From contig NZ_WWFA01000001.1 of NCBI RefSeq assembly GCF_021698855.1, positions 186,001 through 250,000 of the forward strand: a DNA stretch of 64,000 bases, in the 5' to 3' direction. Below are positions 9,987-19,444 of the stretch, one piece after another. How positions within the stretch are numbered: position 1 is the first letter of the stretch; every line of letters begins with the position of its first letter. The notes beneath the pieces were generated by a model. That model did no database searches. It was given only the letters and a program-made list of their open reading frames with translations, and was not told where the DNA came from. The translations under genes were made by a program, and so were the position numbers. The stretch comes from Lactobacillus sp. S2-2 (lineage in GTDB: Bacteria > Bacillota > Bacilli > Lactobacillales > Lactobacillaceae).

Positions 9987-10020
9987 TAGATGATTGTTAA
10001 AAAAACAGTCATCTATTTTT
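9987..10020 (+). terminator. Terminator of fusA
   Basis: TAGATGATTGTT pairs over 12 positions (one G-T) with AACAGTCATCTA around an A-rich loop and runs into TTTTTT, 14 bases after the fusA stop. It separates str from the S10 cluster. Confidence 0.9.
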
Positions 10021-10087
10021 TTGTTATTTTATATAAAATGCTTTATAAAACTAAAAATTTTTTATATTATATTTTTAGATAAAACCC

Positions 10088-10116
10088 TTGAAATTAAAGG
10101 TTCTATCTAGTATTAT
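10088..10116 (+). promoter_or_regulatory. Promoter of the S10-spc-alpha operon
   Basis: TTGAAA (10088-10093) and TATTAT (10111-10116) have a 17-base spacer. No terminator is evident from here to the end of rplQ, so this promoter may serve all the ribosomal genes downstream. Confidence 0.75.
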
Positions 10117-10159
10117 AAAATAGTACTTGTTTTTAGGGACTAGTATATCTACTTTAAAA

Positions 10160-10240
10160 CGTACAGACAGCTGCGATGTGAAAGGTTGCGACACACCCGG
10201 CCGCTTTGCCATGTGGGTGCGGCGGTAATTTTCACGGAGT
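10160..10240 (+). promoter_or_regulatory. GC-rich structured leader upstream of rpsJ
   Basis: A conspicuously GC-rich island sits in AT-rich surroundings. GTGAAA (10178-10183) can pair with TTTCAC (10230-10235) as an outer stem. Inside, CACCC (10194-10198) matches GGGTG (10215-10219) and GCCG (10200-10203) matches CGGC (10220-10223); the order of these arms makes an H-type pseudoknot, or two exclusive stems. From memory, similar sequence precedes rpsJ in other low-GC Gram-positives. An S10-operon leader sensed by a ribosomal protein such as L4 is plausible but not shown here. The rest of the 300-base fusA-rpsJ gap holds only the terminator, promoter and AT-rich spacer. Confidence 0.65.
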
Positions 10241-10276
10241 TAGTCATATTTTAAAAATTGACGAGGAGGGAACACA

Positions 10277-10585
10277 ATGGCAAAACAAAAAATTCGAATT
10301 CGCTTGAAAGCTTACGAACACCGTATTTTGGACCAAGCTGCAGAAAAAATTGTTGAAACAGCAAAAAGAACTGGTGCTACAATTTCTGGTCCAATTCCAT
10401 TGCCTACAGATCGTGCATTATACACTGTCTTGGCATCACCATTTAAATACAGTAAGACACAAGAACAATTTGAAATGTTAACACACAAACGTTTAATTGA
10501 TATTTTGAATCCAACACCAAAGACTGTTGATTCATTAATGAAATTAGATTTACCAAGTGGTGTTGATATCGAAATTAAATTATAA
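10277..10585 (+). CDS. rpsJ: 30S ribosomal protein S10
   Basis: uS10 (also NusE in antitermination complexes) binds the 3' domain of 16S rRNA in the subunit head. The 102-residue length and the conserved segments [14 protein letters not shown] and SGPIPLPT near residue 38 are diagnostic. GAGGAGGG precedes the ATG. It is the first gene of the S10 cluster, lying behind the GC-rich leader, and rplC follows after 30 bases. Confidence 0.99.
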   Translation: MAKQKIRIRLKAYEHRILDQAAEKIVETAKRTGATISGPIPLPTDRALYTVLASPFKYSKTQEQFEMLTHKRLIDILNPTPKTVDSLMKLDLPSGVDIEIKL

Positions 10586-10615
10586 TTATAAATACACAAT
10601 ATCGGAGGTGTACTC

Positions 10616-11251
10616 ATGACTAGAAAAGGAATCTTAGGTAAAAAAGTCGGTATGACTCAAGTGTTTACTGAAAACGGTGAATTAGTTCCCGTTACAGTTG
10701 TTGATGTAACTCCAAACGTTATTACTCAAGTTAAGAATAATGATGTTGATGGTTACGAAGCAATTCAGTTAGGATTTGACGAAAAACGCGCTGTTTTAAG
10801 TAACAAGCCAGAACAAGGTCATGTTAAAAAAGCAAATACTACTCCTAAGCGCTTCATCAGAGAAATCAAGGATGTCGACTTAGGTGAATATAATGTTGGT
10901 GACGAAATCAAAGCTGATATATTTGAAGCTGGAGACATCGTTGACGTAACTGGAAAAACAAAAGGTCATGGATACCAAGGTAACATCAAAAAAGATAACC
11001 AAAGTAGAGGACCCGAAACTCATGGTTCAAGATACCATCGCCGTCCAGGTAGTTTAGGTATTATTATTAACCGTGTTGTAAAAGGTATGAAATTACCAGG
11101 AAGAATGGGTAACAATCGTGTTACTATTCAAAACCTTGAAATTGTAAAAGCTGACGTTGAAAACAATGTTCTTTTAATTAAAGGGAATGTTCCTGGTGCT
11201 AATAAGACTTTAGTAACAGTTAAAAATGCTGTAAGTACATTAAACAAATAA
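10616..11251 (+). CDS. rplC: 50S ribosomal protein L3
   Basis: uL3 is an early assembly protein that organises 23S domain VI and sends a loop towards the peptidyl transferase centre. The 211-residue protein has the typical N-terminus [17 protein letters not shown] and the central loop around [17 protein letters not shown] (residues 125-142), where the conserved basic residues sit. ATCGGAGGTG precedes the ATG. The next gene, rplD, begins 17 bases later. Confidence 0.99.
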   Translation: MTRKGILGKKVGMTQVFTENGELVPVTVVDVTPNVITQVKNNDVDGYEAIQLGFDEKRAVLSNKPEQGHVKKANTTPKRFIREIKDVDLGEYNVGDEIKADIFEAGDIVDVTGKTKGHGYQGNIKKDNQSRGPETHGSRYHRRPGSLGIIINRVVKGMKLPGRMGNNRVTIQNLEIVKADVENNVLLIKGNVPGANKTLVTVKNAVSTLNK

Positions 11252-11268
11252 GAAAGGAGGAACCATAA

Positions 11269-11892
11269 ATGACAAGCGTTAAATTATTCAAACAAGACGG
11301 TAGTCAAAACGGAACTGTTGAATTAAATGATACAATTTTTTCAATCGAACCTAATGACAACGTTGTATATGATACTGTTGTGATGCAAAGAGCTTCACAA
11401 CGTCAAGGAACTGTTGGAGTTAAAACCAGAGGAAATGTTCGTGGTGGTGGTAAAAAGCCATGGCGTCAAAAAGGAACTGGTCGTGCTCGTCAAGGTTCTA
11501 CAAGATCACCTCAATGGGTTGGTGGTGGAACAGTATTTGGACCAGTTTCACGTTCATATGCTTACCATTTGCCTAAAAAAGTTACACGTTTAGCTGTTAA
11601 ATCAGTTTTAAGTGAAAAAGTAAGTTCTGATAAATTTGTTGTTGTTGATGATATCAATTTTGATGCACCAAAAACAAAATCTTTTTCAGAAATGCTTTCT
11701 AAATTAGACGTAACAACTAAAACACTAGTAGTTTTAGAAGATAAAAACAGTTTTGCTGCTCTTTCTGCACGTAATCTTGAAAATGTTCAAGTAATCGATG
11801 CTAAGGGTGTAAATACACTTGATGTAATGAACAGTGATAAGGTTGTTATTACTAAAGCTGCTCTTTCTCAAGTAGAGGAGGTGCTCGTATAA
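11269..11892 (+). CDS. rplD: 50S ribosomal protein L4
   Basis: uL4 forms part of the narrowest point of the exit tunnel and in E. coli is also the autogenous regulator of the S10 operon. The tunnel loop is the basic Gly-rich stretch [19 protein letters not shown] around residues 60-80, which includes the positions linked to macrolide resistance. The 207-residue length is standard. GAAAGGAGG precedes the ATG, and the stop overlaps the rplW start by one base (TAATG), implying translational coupling. Confidence 0.99.
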   Translation: MTSVKLFKQDGSQNGTVELNDTIFSIEPNDNVVYDTVVMQRASQRQGTVGVKTRGNVRGGGKKPWRQKGTGRARQGSTRSPQWVGGGTVFGPVSRSYAYHLPKKVTRLAVKSVLSEKVSSDKFVVVDDINFDAPKTKSFSEMLSKLDVTTKTLVVLEDKNSFAALSARNLENVQVIDAKGVNTLDVMNSDKVVITKAALSQVEEVLV

Positions 11893-12179
11893 TGGAAGCA
11901 CGCGAAATAATTTTACGTCCCGTTATTACAGAAGCTTCAACTGATGTAATGGATGACAAAAAATATACATTTGATGTTGATGTTCGAGCAACTAAAACTC
12001 AAGTTAAAAAAGCAATTGAAGAAATTTTTGATGTTGAAGTTGTAAAAGTTAACATTATGAATGTTAAAGGAAAATTAAAGAGACAAGGTAGATATGTTGG
12101 ACGTACAAAGAAACGTCGTAAAGCAATCGTTAAATTGTCAGCTGAATCTAACGAAATTAAATTATTTTCAGAAGAATAA
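11892..12179 (+). CDS. rplW: 50S ribosomal protein L23
   Basis: uL23 sits at the tunnel exit and is a docking site for trigger factor and SRP in bacteria. It has 95 residues, as usual, with the conserved N-terminal [13 protein letters not shown] and the RNA-binding segment [20 protein letters not shown] near the C-terminus. Its start overlaps the rplD stop, and the ribosome binding site GAGGAGGTG lies inside the end of rplD. Confidence 0.99.
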   Translation: MEAREIILRPVITEASTDVMDDKKYTFDVDVRATKTQVKKAIEEIFDVEVVKVNIMNVKGKLKRQGRYVGRTKKRRKAIVKLSAESNEIKLFSEE

Positions 12180-12201
12180 ACTAGTATAGGAGGGAAATAC
12201 C

Positions 12202-13041
12202 GTGGCTTTAAGAAAGTATAAACCAACGACAAATGGTCGTCGTAATATGACTAGTGCAGACTACAGTCAAATTACTACTAACAAGCCTGAAAAATCTTTA
12301 CTGGAAGCAAATCCTTATAAAGCTGGTAGAAATAACTCAGGTCGTATGACTGTTCGCCATCGTGGTGGTGGAAACAAACATAAATATCGTGTTATCGATT
12401 TTAAACGTAATAAGGATAATGTTCCTGCAAAGGTTACTACTATTGAATATGATCCAAACAGATCAGCAAATATTGCTTTAGTTGTATATGAAGATGGTAT
12501 CAAATCATATATCATTGCTCCTAAAGGATTAAAAGTTGGAGATGTTATTGAATCTGGTTCAGATGTAGATATTAAAGTTGGTAACACATTACCAATTAAA
12601 GATATTCCAGTTGGAACAACTATTCATAATATTGAATTAAAACCTGGTAAGGGTGCACAACTTGTTCGTTCAGCTGGTGCATCAGCTCAATTATTAGGTA
12701 ATGAAGGTAAATATTCATTAGTTAAACTTACATCTGGTGAAGTTAGAATGATTCTTTCAGTTAACCGTGCAACTATTGGTGTTGTTGGTAACGAAGAATA
12801 TTCTTTAATTAACTGGGGTAAAGCTGGTAGAACTCGTTACCGTGGTCAACGTCCTCATGTTCGTGGATCTGTAATGAATCCTAATGATCACCCTCATGGT
12901 GGTGGTGAAGGTAAAGCTCCAGTTGGTTACCCATCTCCATTATCTCCTTGGCATAAGAAAACTAATGGTAAGAAGACACGTTCTAAGAAGGCTCGTTCAG
13001 ACAAGTTTATTGTACGTCGTCGTAAGACTTCTAAGAGATAA
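12202..13041 (+). CDS. rplB: 50S ribosomal protein L2
   Basis: uL2 is one of the largest 50S proteins and is required for peptidyl transferase activity and subunit association. Its 279 residues match the family. The C-terminal segment [19 protein letters not shown] contains the conserved histidine region next to the catalytic centre. Translation starts at GTG (12202) after TAGGAGGG. The tail is strongly basic ([18 protein letters not shown]). Confidence 0.99.
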   Translation: MALRKYKPTTNGRRNMTSADYSQITTNKPEKSLLEANPYKAGRNNSGRMTVRHRGGGNKHKYRVIDFKRNKDNVPAKVTTIEYDPNRSANIALVVYEDGIKSYIIAPKGLKVGDVIESGSDVDIKVGNTLPIKDIPVGTTIHNIELKPGKGAQLVRSAGASAQLLGNEGKYSLVKLTSGEVRMILSVNRATIGVVGNEEYSLINWGKAGRTRYRGQRPHVRGSVMNPNDHPHGGGEGKAPVGYPSPLSPWHKKTNGKKTRSKKARSDKFIVRRRKTSKR

Positions 13042-13088
13042 TCAATTAATTAAAAACTAATCATTTTAATCGAAGAGGAGGTTTCAAA

Positions 13089-13364
13089 ATGAGTCGTAGT
13101 TTGAAAAAGGGACCTTTTGCTGATCAATCTTTATTAAAAAAGATTGATGCTCAAAAAGATTCAGAAAAAAAATCAGTAATTAAGACATGGTCACGTAGAT
13201 CAACAATTTTCCCAAGTTTTATCGGATTTACAATTGCTGTTTACAATGGTAGAAATCACGTTCCAGTTTATGTTCAAGAAGATATGGTTGGTCATAAATT
13301 AGGTGAATTTGTACCAACTCGTACTTTCCATGGTCACGGTAGTGACGATAAGAAAACTAAATAA
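13089..13364 (+). CDS. rpsS: 30S ribosomal protein S19
   Basis: uS19 forms a dimer with S13 in the 30S head and contacts the 50S through intersubunit bridges. The 91-residue length and the motifs SRSLKKGPF and [10 protein letters not shown] at residues 37-46 are diagnostic. GAGGAGG precedes the ATG. It stands 47 bases after rplB and 16 bases before rplV in the expected S10 order. Confidence 0.99.
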   Translation: MSRSLKKGPFADQSLLKKIDAQKDSEKKSVIKTWSRRSTIFPSFIGFTIAVYNGRNHVPVYVQEDMVGHKLGEFVPTRTFHGHGSDDKKTK

Positions 13365-13380
13365 GCAAGGAGGATAACTA

Positions 13381-13728
13381 ATGGCTGAACAAGTTACATC
13401 AGCAAAAGCTACTGCTAAAACTGTTCGTATTGCTTCTAGAAAGGTCCGCCTTGTTGTTGATCTTATTAGAAACAAAAATGTGGCTGAAGCACAAGCAATC
13501 TTGAAGTTCACTCCAAGAGGTGCATCACCAGTAGTTGAAAAAGTTTTAATGTCAGCTGTAGCAAATGCAGAAAATAATTTCGATTTAGATCGTCAAGATT
13601 TAGTTGTTAGTGAAGTATTTGTAGATGAAGGACCAACTTTAAAACGTTTCCGTCCTCGTGCAAAAGGTTCTGCTTCACCAATTAATAAACGTACTAGTCA
13701 TATTACTGTCGTAGTATCAGAAAAATAA
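13381..13728 (+). CDS. rplV: 50S ribosomal protein L22
   Basis: uL22 lines the exit tunnel opposite L4 and contacts all six domains of 23S rRNA. The 115 residues include the conserved [15 protein letters not shown] helix and the long beta-hairpin around [19 protein letters not shown] (residues 80-98), whose tip reaches into the tunnel. CAAGGAGG precedes the ATG. Confidence 0.99.
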   Translation: MAEQVTSAKATAKTVRIASRKVRLVVDLIRNKNVAEAQAILKFTPRGASPVVEKVLMSAVANAENNFDLDRQDLVVSEVFVDEGPTLKRFRPRAKGSASPINKRTSHITVVVSEK

Positions 13729-13749
13729 AATTAACAGGAGGGATCTAAC

Positions 13750-14415
13750 GTGGGTCAAAAAATTAATCCTAACGGTTTACGAGTTGGTGTAATTCGTGAC
13801 TGGGAAGCAAAATGGTTTGCAAATAACGATAAATTCGCTTCTTTCTTACATGAAGATATTAAAATCCGTAAATACGTTGCAAAGAGACTCGCTGACGCTT
13901 CCGTTTCATCAATTGATATTGAACGTGCTGCAAAGCGTGTAAATGTTTCAATTAATACTGCTAAACCAGGAATGGTTATCGGTAAAGGTGGAGCAGAAGT
14001 TGAAAGTCTTCGTAAAGAATTAAATAAACTAACAGGTAGAAGAGTACACATTAACATTGTGGAAATTAAAAAACCTGATCTTGAAGCAAATCTTGTTGGT
14101 GAAAACATTGCTAAACAATTAGAAGGCCGTGTAGCTTTCCGTCGTGCAATGCGTCAAGCAATGACAAGAGTTATGCGTTCAGGAGCAAAAGGTGTTAAAA
14201 CACAATCATCTGGTCGTTTAAACGGTGCTGATATGTCACGTGTTGAAAGCTATTCAGATGGAAGTGTTCCATTGCACACATTAAGAGCTGATATTGATTA
14301 CTCATGGAATGAAGCAAATACTCAATACGGTCAAATCGGTGTAAAAACATGGATTTATCGTGGTGAAATTCTTCCAGGAGAAACAAAAGAAAAAGCTGAA
14401 GAAGGAGGGAAATAA
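13750..14415 (+). CDS. rpsC: 30S ribosomal protein S3
   Basis: uS3 is part of the mRNA entry pore and the ribosomal helicase with S4 and S5. The 221-residue protein starts at GTG (13750) after ACAGGAGGG, followed by the classic [13 protein letters not shown]. The KH domain shows its GxxG loop as VIGKGGAEV (about residues 76-84). The C-terminal domain covers [16 protein letters not shown] onwards. The stop is two bases before rplP. Confidence 0.99.
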   Translation: MGQKINPNGLRVGVIRDWEAKWFANNDKFASFLHEDIKIRKYVAKRLADASVSSIDIERAAKRVNVSINTAKPGMVIGKGGAEVESLRKELNKLTGRRVHINIVEIKKPDLEANLVGENIAKQLEGRVAFRRAMRQAMTRVMRSGAKGVKTQSSGRLNGADMSRVESYSDGSVPLHTLRADIDYSWNEANTQYGQIGVKTWIYRGEILPGETKEKAEEGGK

Positions 14416-14417
14416 GC

Positions 14418-14852
14418 ATGTTAGTACCAAAACGTGTTAAGTACCGTCGTCAACATCGTGGTAAATTACGTGGTCACTCAAAAGGTGGAAACGAAATTAC
14501 ATTCGGTAATTGGGGACTTCAAGCTGTTGAATCACATTGGATTACCAATAGACAAATTGAAGCTTGTCGTATCACAATGAACCGTTACATGAAACGTGGT
14601 GGGAAAGTTTGGATTAAGATTTTCCCTCACAAATCATATACTGAAAAAGGTATTGGTGTACGTATGGGTAAAGGTAAAGGATCACCAGCTGGATGGGTAT
14701 CACCTGTTAAGCGTGGAAAGATTCTTTTCGAAGTAGGTGATGTTTCTGACGAAGTTGCTCAAGAAGCTCTACGTCTTGCATCAATGAAACTCCCTATTCG
14801 TACTAAGATTATTAAACGTGAGGAAGTAGGTGGCGAATCAAATGAAGGCTAA
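14418..14852 (+). CDS. rplP: 50S ribosomal protein L16
   Basis: uL16 is a late-assembly protein that contacts the elbow of A-site tRNA near the peptidyl transferase centre. The 144 residues begin [15 protein letters not shown] and contain [17 protein letters not shown] around residue 78, the region that carries the conserved arginine of this family. Its ribosome binding site, GAAGGAGGG, lies within the last codons of rpsC. Its 3' end overlaps the start of rpmC by 11 bases. Confidence 0.99.
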   Translation: MLVPKRVKYRRQHRGKLRGHSKGGNEITFGNWGLQAVESHWITNRQIEACRITMNRYMKRGGKVWIKIFPHKSYTEKGIGVRMGKGKGSPAGWVSPVKRGKILFEVGDVSDEVAQEALRLASMKLPIRTKIIKREEVGGESNEG

Positions 14853-15036
14853 AGAAATAAATGAATTAACCACTGACGAAATGTTTGCTAAAGAACAAGA
14901 TTATAAAAAGGAATTATTTAATCTTCGTTTTCAATTAGCTACTGGTCAATTAGAAAATACTGCAAGATTAAGAACGGTTCGTAAAACAATCGCTAGAATC
15001 AAAACAGAATTAAGACAAAAAGAAATTAACAAATAA
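14842..15036 (+). CDS. rpmC: 50S ribosomal protein L29
   Basis: uL29 is a small two-helix protein at the tunnel exit next to L23. I start it at the ATG at 14842 ([14 protein letters not shown], 64 residues), the usual length and N-terminus, rather than at the in-frame GTG at 14830. TAGGTGG lies eight or nine bases upstream of the chosen ATG. The gene overlaps rplP by 11 bases. The signature [18 protein letters not shown] is present. Confidence 0.96.
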   Translation: MKAKEINELTTDEMFAKEQDYKKELFNLRFQLATGQLENTARLRTVRKTIARIKTELRQKEINK

Positions 15037-15065
15037 AGAATACGATGAAAAGGAGGAATTTGTAT

Positions 15066-15332
15066 ATGAGCGAAAGTCGTAATGAACGTAAAGTATACAG
15101 AGGTCGTGTAATTTCTGATAAGATGGATAAGACAATTACTGTTGTTGTTGAAACAACTAAAACTGATCCAACTTATGGTAAACGTATTAAGTATTCAAAG
15201 AAATACAAGGCTCATGATGAAAATAATACCGCTAAAATGAATGATATTGTTGAAATTATGGAAACAAGACCATTGTCAGCTACAAAACGTTTCCGTTTAG
15301 TAAAAATCGTTGAAGAAGCTGTTATTATTTAA
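15066..15332 (+). CDS. rpsQ: 30S ribosomal protein S17
   Basis: uS17 is an OB-fold protein that binds 16S rRNA in the body of the 30S subunit. An in-frame ATG exists at 15045, but it lies before the strong AAAGGAGG at 15050-15057, so the ATG at 15066 is the supported start and gives an 88-residue protein of normal size. Motifs: [16 protein letters not shown], and [17 protein letters not shown] near the C-terminus. Confidence 0.97.
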   Translation: MSESRNERKVYRGRVISDKMDKTITVVVETTKTDPTYGKRIKYSKKYKAHDENNTAKMNDIVEIMETRPLSATKRFRLVKIVEEAVII

Positions 15333-15385
15333 TTAGTGACGTTTTTATCGTATTCTAATTTTTTAATTGAAGGGAGGACACTGTC

Positions 15386-15754
15386 GTGATCCAACAAGAG
15401 AGTCGTTTGAAAGTTGCAGATAATTCTGGTGCCCGTGAACTTTTAACTATTAAAGTTTTGGGTGGATCTAGTCGTAGATATGCTGGAATTGGTGATACAA
15501 TTGTTGCTACTGTTAAACAAGCAACACCAGGTGGCGTTGTCAAAAAAGGAGACGTTATTAAGGCCGTTATTGTTAGAACAAAGTCTGTTGCTCGTCGTAG
15601 TGATGGTTCATATATTCGTTTTGATGAAAATGCTGCCGTATTGGTAAATGATGATAAAAGTCCTAAAGGTACTCGTATCTTTGGACCTGTTGCTCGTGAA
15701 TTGCGTGACAACAAATTTATGAAGATCGTTTCCTTAGCGCCTGAAGTACTTTAA
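15386..15754 (+). CDS. rplN: 50S ribosomal protein L14
   Basis: uL14 lies at the subunit interface in bridge B8 and is the target of the silencing factor RsfS. It starts at GTG (15386) after AAGGGAGG and is 122 residues, the universal length. It begins [15 protein letters not shown] and contains [10 protein letters not shown], both family hallmarks. The 53-base gap after rpsQ is slightly long for this cluster but contains no evident terminator. Confidence 0.99.
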   Translation: MIQQESRLKVADNSGARELLTIKVLGGSSRRYAGIGDTIVATVKQATPGGVVKKGDVIKAVIVRTKSVARRSDGSYIRFDENAAVLVNDDKSPKGTRIFGPVARELRDNKFMKIVSLAPEVL

Positions 15755-15785
15755 TTCTATTGGAAAATAAGGAGGTGCCAGATAA

Positions 15786-16094
15786 ATGTTCTTAAAAACT
15801 GGTGACAAAGTTCGCGTAATTAGTGGTAAAGATAAAGGAAAAGACGGTAACGTTAAAAAGATTCTTGCTGATAAGAATCGTGTTGTTGTTGAAGGTATTA
15901 ACATCATTAAAAAACATCAAAAAGCTTCACAAGCAAATCCACAAGGTGGAATTCAAAGTGTTGAAGCAGCAATTGATGCTTCAAATGTTATGTTAATTGA
16001 TCCATCAACAAATGAAACAACAAGAGTTAGTTTTGAAGTTAAAGACGGCAAAAAAGTTCGTATTTCTAAGAAAACTAATAAATCAATCGATTAA
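15786..16094 (+). CDS. rplX: 50S ribosomal protein L24
   Basis: uL24 is one of the two assembly initiators of the 50S subunit and binds the 5' end of 23S rRNA. A KOW motif spans [18 protein letters not shown] near the N-terminus. The 102-residue length is standard. AAGGAGGTG precedes the ATG. The terminal segment is rich in lysine, as expected for a protein bound to rRNA. Confidence 0.98.
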   Translation: MFLKTGDKVRVISGKDKGKDGNVKKILADKNRVVVEGINIIKKHQKASQANPQGGIQSVEAAIDASNVMLIDPSTNETTRVSFEVKDGKKVRISKKTNKSID

Positions 16095-16122
16095 GAATTA
16101 ATGAAAGGAGGAAACTTAATAC

Positions 16123-16665
16123 ATGACTACTCGTTTAGAAGAAAGATATAAATCAGATATTCTTCCAGCACTTGTTGAAAAATTTAATTATTCATCTGTT
16201 ATGCAAGCACCAAAGATTGAAAAAATTGTCCTAAACATGGGTGTTGGTGATGCTGTTACAAATGCAAAAAACTTGGATGAAGCTGTTCAAGAACTTACTT
16301 TGATCTCAGGTCAAAAACCATTAGTTACAAAAGCAAAGAAATCAATTGCTGGATTCCGTTTACGTGAAGGTATGCCAATTGGTGCTAAAGTAACTCTTAG
16401 AGATGAAAGAATGTATGATTTCTTAGATAAATTAGTTAATGTTGCATTACCTCGTGTTCGTGACTTTCACGGTGTAAGTAATCGTGCCTTTGATGGTCGC
16501 GGTAACTACACACTAGGTATTCGTGAACAATTAATTTTCCCTGAAATCAACTATGATGATGTTAATCGTGTTAGAGGTTTAGATGTTGTTATCGTAACAA
16601 CTGCTAACAATGATGAAGAATCACATGAATTGTTATCACAATTTGGAATGCCTTTTGCTAAATAG
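16123..16665 (+). CDS. rplE: 50S ribosomal protein L5
   Basis: uL5 binds 5S rRNA together with L18 and contacts P-site tRNA and the S13 bridge in the central protuberance. It has 180 residues, with conserved [13 protein letters not shown] near residue 34, [19 protein letters not shown] (about 69-87) and [19 protein letters not shown] precedes the ATG. It sits between rplX and rpsN in normal spc order. Confidence 0.99.
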   Translation: MTTRLEERYKSDILPALVEKFNYSSVMQAPKIEKIVLNMGVGDAVTNAKNLDEAVQELTLISGQKPLVTKAKKSIAGFRLREGMPIGAKVTLRDERMYDFLDKLVNVALPRVRDFHGVSNRAFDGRGNYTLGIREQLIFPEINYDDVNRVRGLDVVIVTTANNDEESHELLSQFGMPFAK

Positions 16666-16686
16666 GCTATTATAGGAGGTTTTACA

Positions 16687-16872
16687 TTGGCTAAAAAATC
16701 ATTAATTGAAAAAAGTAAGCGTACTCCAAAATTTTCATCACAAGCTTATACTCGTTGTGAAAATTGTGGTAGACCACGTGCAGTATACCAAAAATTCCAT
16801 TTATGCCGAATTTGTTTAAGAAACCTTGCTCACAAGGGTCAAATTCCTGGAATGAAAAAATCTAGTTGGTAA
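16687..16872 (+). CDS. rpsN: 30S ribosomal protein S14, zinc-binding (type Z)
   Basis: This short uS14 (61 residues) has the intact zinc ribbon C24-x2-C27 and C40-x2-C43, so it is the primary, zinc-dependent form rather than the longer zinc-free paralogue made under zinc limitation. It starts at TTG (16687) with TAGGAGG upstream. The C-terminal [11 protein letters not shown] is the family signature. It completes the 30S head with S10 and S3. Confidence 0.98.
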   Translation: MAKKSLIEKSKRTPKFSSQAYTRCENCGRPRAVYQKFHLCRICLRNLAHKGQIPGMKKSSW

Positions 16873-16901
16873 AATAAAACAAAAAAAGGAGGGTCACGTT
16901 A

Positions 16902-17300
16902 ATGTCTATGACAGATCCAATTGCAGATTTTCTAACTCGTGTTCGTAATGCTAACTTAGCTCGTCACGATTCTGTTGAAATTCCTGCTTCAAACATTAAA
17001 CGTAATATTGCTGAAATCTTAAAGCGTGAAGGTTTTGTACGCGACGTTGAATATATTGAAGATGATAAACAAGGTGTTATTCGTTTATTCTTAAAATATA
17101 GTAACGATAATCAACGTGTTATTTCAGGTCTAAAAAGAATTTCAAAACCCGGTTTACGTTCATACGTTAAATCAGATGATGTTCCTAAAGTTTTAAATGG
17201 TTTAGGAATCGCAATTATCTCAAGTTCAAATGGTGTTATGACTGATAAAGAAGCTCGCGACAAAAAAGTCGGTGGCGAAGTATTAGCATACGTTTGGTAA
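16902..17300 (+). CDS. rpsH: 30S ribosomal protein S8
   Basis: uS8 binds the central domain of 16S rRNA and in E. coli is the translational repressor of the spc operon. The 132-residue protein begins [15 protein letters not shown] and ends ...GGEVLAYVW, both conserved, with the RNA-binding stretch [26 protein letters not shown] precedes the ATG at 16902; a second ATG two codons on (MTDP...) is equally possible. Confidence 0.98.
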   Translation: MSMTDPIADFLTRVRNANLARHDSVEIPASNIKRNIAEILKREGFVRDVEYIEDDKQGVIRLFLKYSNDNQRVISGLKRISKPGLRSYVKSDDVPKVLNGLGIAIISSSNGVMTDKEARDKKVGGEVLAYVW

Positions 17301-17328
17301 TTTTTTTAAAGAATCGGAGGTGTAGAAA

Positions 17329-17868
17329 TTGAGTAGAATTGGTTATAGAACAGTAGTTTTACCAACTGATGTTGAAGTTAAACAAGATGGAAATAACGTT
17401 ACTGTTAAAGGGCCTAAAGGTGAAATGACTGCTGAATTTTCTGATATGATTGCAATGAACATTGAAGGAAATGAAGTTAATTTTGAACCAACTGGTAAAT
17501 ATGACAATAAAATGCGTTCAATGCATGGTACTTCACGTGCTAACTTTAACAACATGGTTCAAGGTGTTTCTGAAGGATTCGGTAAAAACCTTAAATTGGT
17601 TGGAGTTGGTTATAGAACACAACTTAAAGGTAATGTTTTAGAACTTAACGTTGGTTATTCAAATCCTGTTAACGTTAACGTTCCTGAAGATTTAAAAGTT
17701 GAAGTTCCAGATACAACCAGTATTAAAATTTCAGGTATTAATAAGCAACATGTTGGAGATTTTGCTGCTAAAATCCGTGGAATTCGTTCACCAGAACCAT
17801 ACAAGGGTAAAGGTATTCGTTATGAAAATGAACACATTGTCCTTAAAGAAGGTAAAACTGGTAAATAA
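17329..17868 (+). CDS. rplF: 50S ribosomal protein L6
   Basis: uL6 lies near the factor-binding site by the sarcin-ricin loop. It starts at TTG (17329) after TCGGAGGTG and is 179 residues. It has the conserved N-terminus SRIGYR, the internal duplicated fold, and the C-terminal signature [14 protein letters not shown] near residue 154. Order and spacing are normal for the spc cluster. Confidence 0.99.
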   Translation: MSRIGYRTVVLPTDVEVKQDGNNVTVKGPKGEMTAEFSDMIAMNIEGNEVNFEPTGKYDNKMRSMHGTSRANFNNMVQGVSEGFGKNLKLVGVGYRTQLKGNVLELNVGYSNPVNVNVPEDLKVEVPDTTSIKISGINKQHVGDFAAKIRGIRSPEPYKGKGIRYENEHIVLKEGKTGK

Positions 17869-17899
17869 TATTTAATAATAAAACATAGAGGTGACTATT

Positions 17900-18253
17900 T
17901 TGATTACAAAACCAGACAAAAATAAGACACGTCAAATAAGACATTCACGTGTCCGTCGTAATATTTCTGGTACTGCAGAGTGCCCACGTTTAAACGTATA
18001 TCGTTCAAATAAAAACATCTACGCTCAAGTTATTGATGACGTAGCGGGTGTAACGCTAGCTAGTGCCTCAACACTTGATGTTGAAACAAATGGTAGCAAG
18101 ACTGAACAAGCTGTTAAAGTTGGTTCACTTGTTGCTGAAAGAGCCAACAAGAAAAACATTAAAAATGTTGTTTTTGATCGTGGAGGATATTTATACCATG
18201 GTCGTGTTAAGGCTCTTGCAGATGCAGCTCGTGAAAATGGGCTAGAATTTTAA
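17900..18253 (+). CDS. rplR: 50S ribosomal protein L18
   Basis: uL18 binds 5S rRNA with L5 in the central protuberance. An in-frame GTG at 17891 exists, but it is part of the ribosome binding site AGAGGTG. The TTG at 17900, seven bases beyond, gives [12 protein letters not shown] and 117 residues, which matches the lactobacillar L18 N-terminus. Conserved segments are [20 protein letters not shown] and [20 protein letters not shown]. Confidence 0.94.
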   Translation: MITKPDKNKTRQIRHSRVRRNISGTAECPRLNVYRSNKNIYAQVIDDVAGVTLASASTLDVETNGSKTEQAVKVGSLVAERANKKNIKNVVFDRGGYLYHGRVKALADAARENGLEF

Positions 18254-18272
18254 AAAGGAGGAACACTAAAAC

Positions 18273-18776
18273 ATGGCAAAATTTATTAATCCAGATAAAT
18301 TGGAATTAGAAGATAACGTCGTTGCAATTAACCGAATTACTAAAGTTGTTAAAGGTGGACGTAGAATGCGTTTTGCTGCATTAGTAGTTGTTGGTGACAA
18401 AAATGGTCATGTAGGTTTCGGTACAGGTAAAGCTCAAGAAGTACCTGAAGCTATAAGAAAAGCAATTGACGATGCTCGTAAAAACTTAATCGAAGTTCCA
18501 ATCGTTGGAACAACATTACCTCATCAAACAATTGGCCGTTTCGGTGGTGGAAAGATTCTATTGAAACCTGCTGAAGAAGGTTCTGGTGTTGCAGCTGGTG
18601 GTGCCGTTCGTTCCGTTATGGAATTAGCTGGTGTTAATGATGTTACTAGTAAACGTTTAGGTTCAGATACTCCTATTAACGTTATTAGAGCAACATTTGA
18701 AGGCTTAAAAGAAATGAAGAATGCTGAACAAGTTTCATCATTACGTGGTGTTTCTGTACAACACTTAACTGATTAA
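18273..18776 (+). CDS. rpsE: 30S ribosomal protein S5
   Basis: uS5 lies at the mRNA entry site with S3 and S4 and affects decoding accuracy; spectinomycin-resistance changes map to its N-terminal loop. It has 167 residues. The motif [18 protein letters not shown] (about 28-45) is that loop plus the following strand, and [20 protein letters not shown] is also conserved. AAAGGAGG precedes the ATG. Confidence 0.99.
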   Translation: MAKFINPDKLELEDNVVAINRITKVVKGGRRMRFAALVVVGDKNGHVGFGTGKAQEVPEAIRKAIDDARKNLIEVPIVGTTLPHQTIGRFGGGKILLKPAEEGSGVAAGGAVRSVMELAGVNDVTSKRLGSDTPINVIRATFEGLKEMKNAEQVSSLRGVSVQHLTD

Positions 18777-18794
18777 TTAAGGAGGGGTTAGAAG

Positions 18795-18977
18795 ATGGCT
18801 CAATTAAAGATAACTTTAGTTCACAGTGCTGCTCACCGTCTCCCCAAGCAACGTAAGATTGTTAAAGCGCTTGGATTAGGTAGAATTAATAGTAGTGTGA
18901 TCAAACCTGATAACGAGGCAACTCGTGGAGCATTATTTAAAATTGCTCATTTAATCAAGGTTGAACAAATAGATTAA
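18795..18977 (+). CDS. rpmD: 50S ribosomal protein L30
   Basis: uL30 is a small 23S-binding protein present in most but not all bacteria. The 60 residues include [20 protein letters not shown] and [18 protein letters not shown], both typical. AAGGAGGGG precedes the ATG by about seven bases. It lies between rpsE and rplO as in other Firmicutes. Confidence 0.97.
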   Translation: MAQLKITLVHSAAHRLPKQRKIVKALGLGRINSSVIKPDNEATRGALFKIAHLIKVEQID

Positions 18978-19009
18978 TTAATAAGAAATAGATAAGGAGG
19001 TGCGATTTC

Positions 19010-19444
19010 ATGAAATTAAACGAATTAAAATTTGCAGAAGGTTCACGTTCAGTTAGATCTCGTAAAGGTCGCGGTCGTTCTGCCGGACAAGGTAAAACTT
19101 CTGGTCGTGGTCAAAAAGGTCAAAAAGCTCGTAGCAAAACACGCTTAGGTTTTGAAGGTGGTCAAATGCCACTTTATCGTAGAATTCCAAAACGTGGTTT
19201 CACTAACTTTAATCGTAAAGAATATGCTGTAGTTAATACTGCAACTCTTAACATTTTTGACGAAGGCACTGAAGTAACACCAGAATTACTTGTTAAAAAT
19301 GGTGTTATCAAAAACCTTAAATCAGGTGTTAAGATTCTTAACGAAGGAGAAATCAGTAAGAAATTAACAGTTAAGGCTCACAAATTTTCTGGTAGTGCAA
19401 AAGAAGCTATTGAAAATGCTGGCGGTAAGACTGAGGTGATCTAA
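19010..19444 (+). CDS. rplO: 50S ribosomal protein L15
   Basis: uL15 is a mid-to-late assembly protein that stabilises the interior of 23S rRNA. The extended Gly/Arg/Lys-rich N-terminal arm is obvious ([20 protein letters not shown]), followed by a globular C-terminal domain. It has 144 residues. AAGGAGGTG precedes the ATG, and its stop overlaps the secY start (TAATG), coupling ribosome and translocase synthesis. Confidence 0.99.
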   Translation: MKLNELKFAEGSRSVRSRKGRGRSAGQGKTSGRGQKGQKARSKTRLGFEGGQMPLYRRIPKRGFTNFNRKEYAVVNTATLNIFDEGTEVTPELLVKNGVIKNLKSGVKILNEGEISKKLTVKAHKFSGSAKEAIENAGGKTEVI

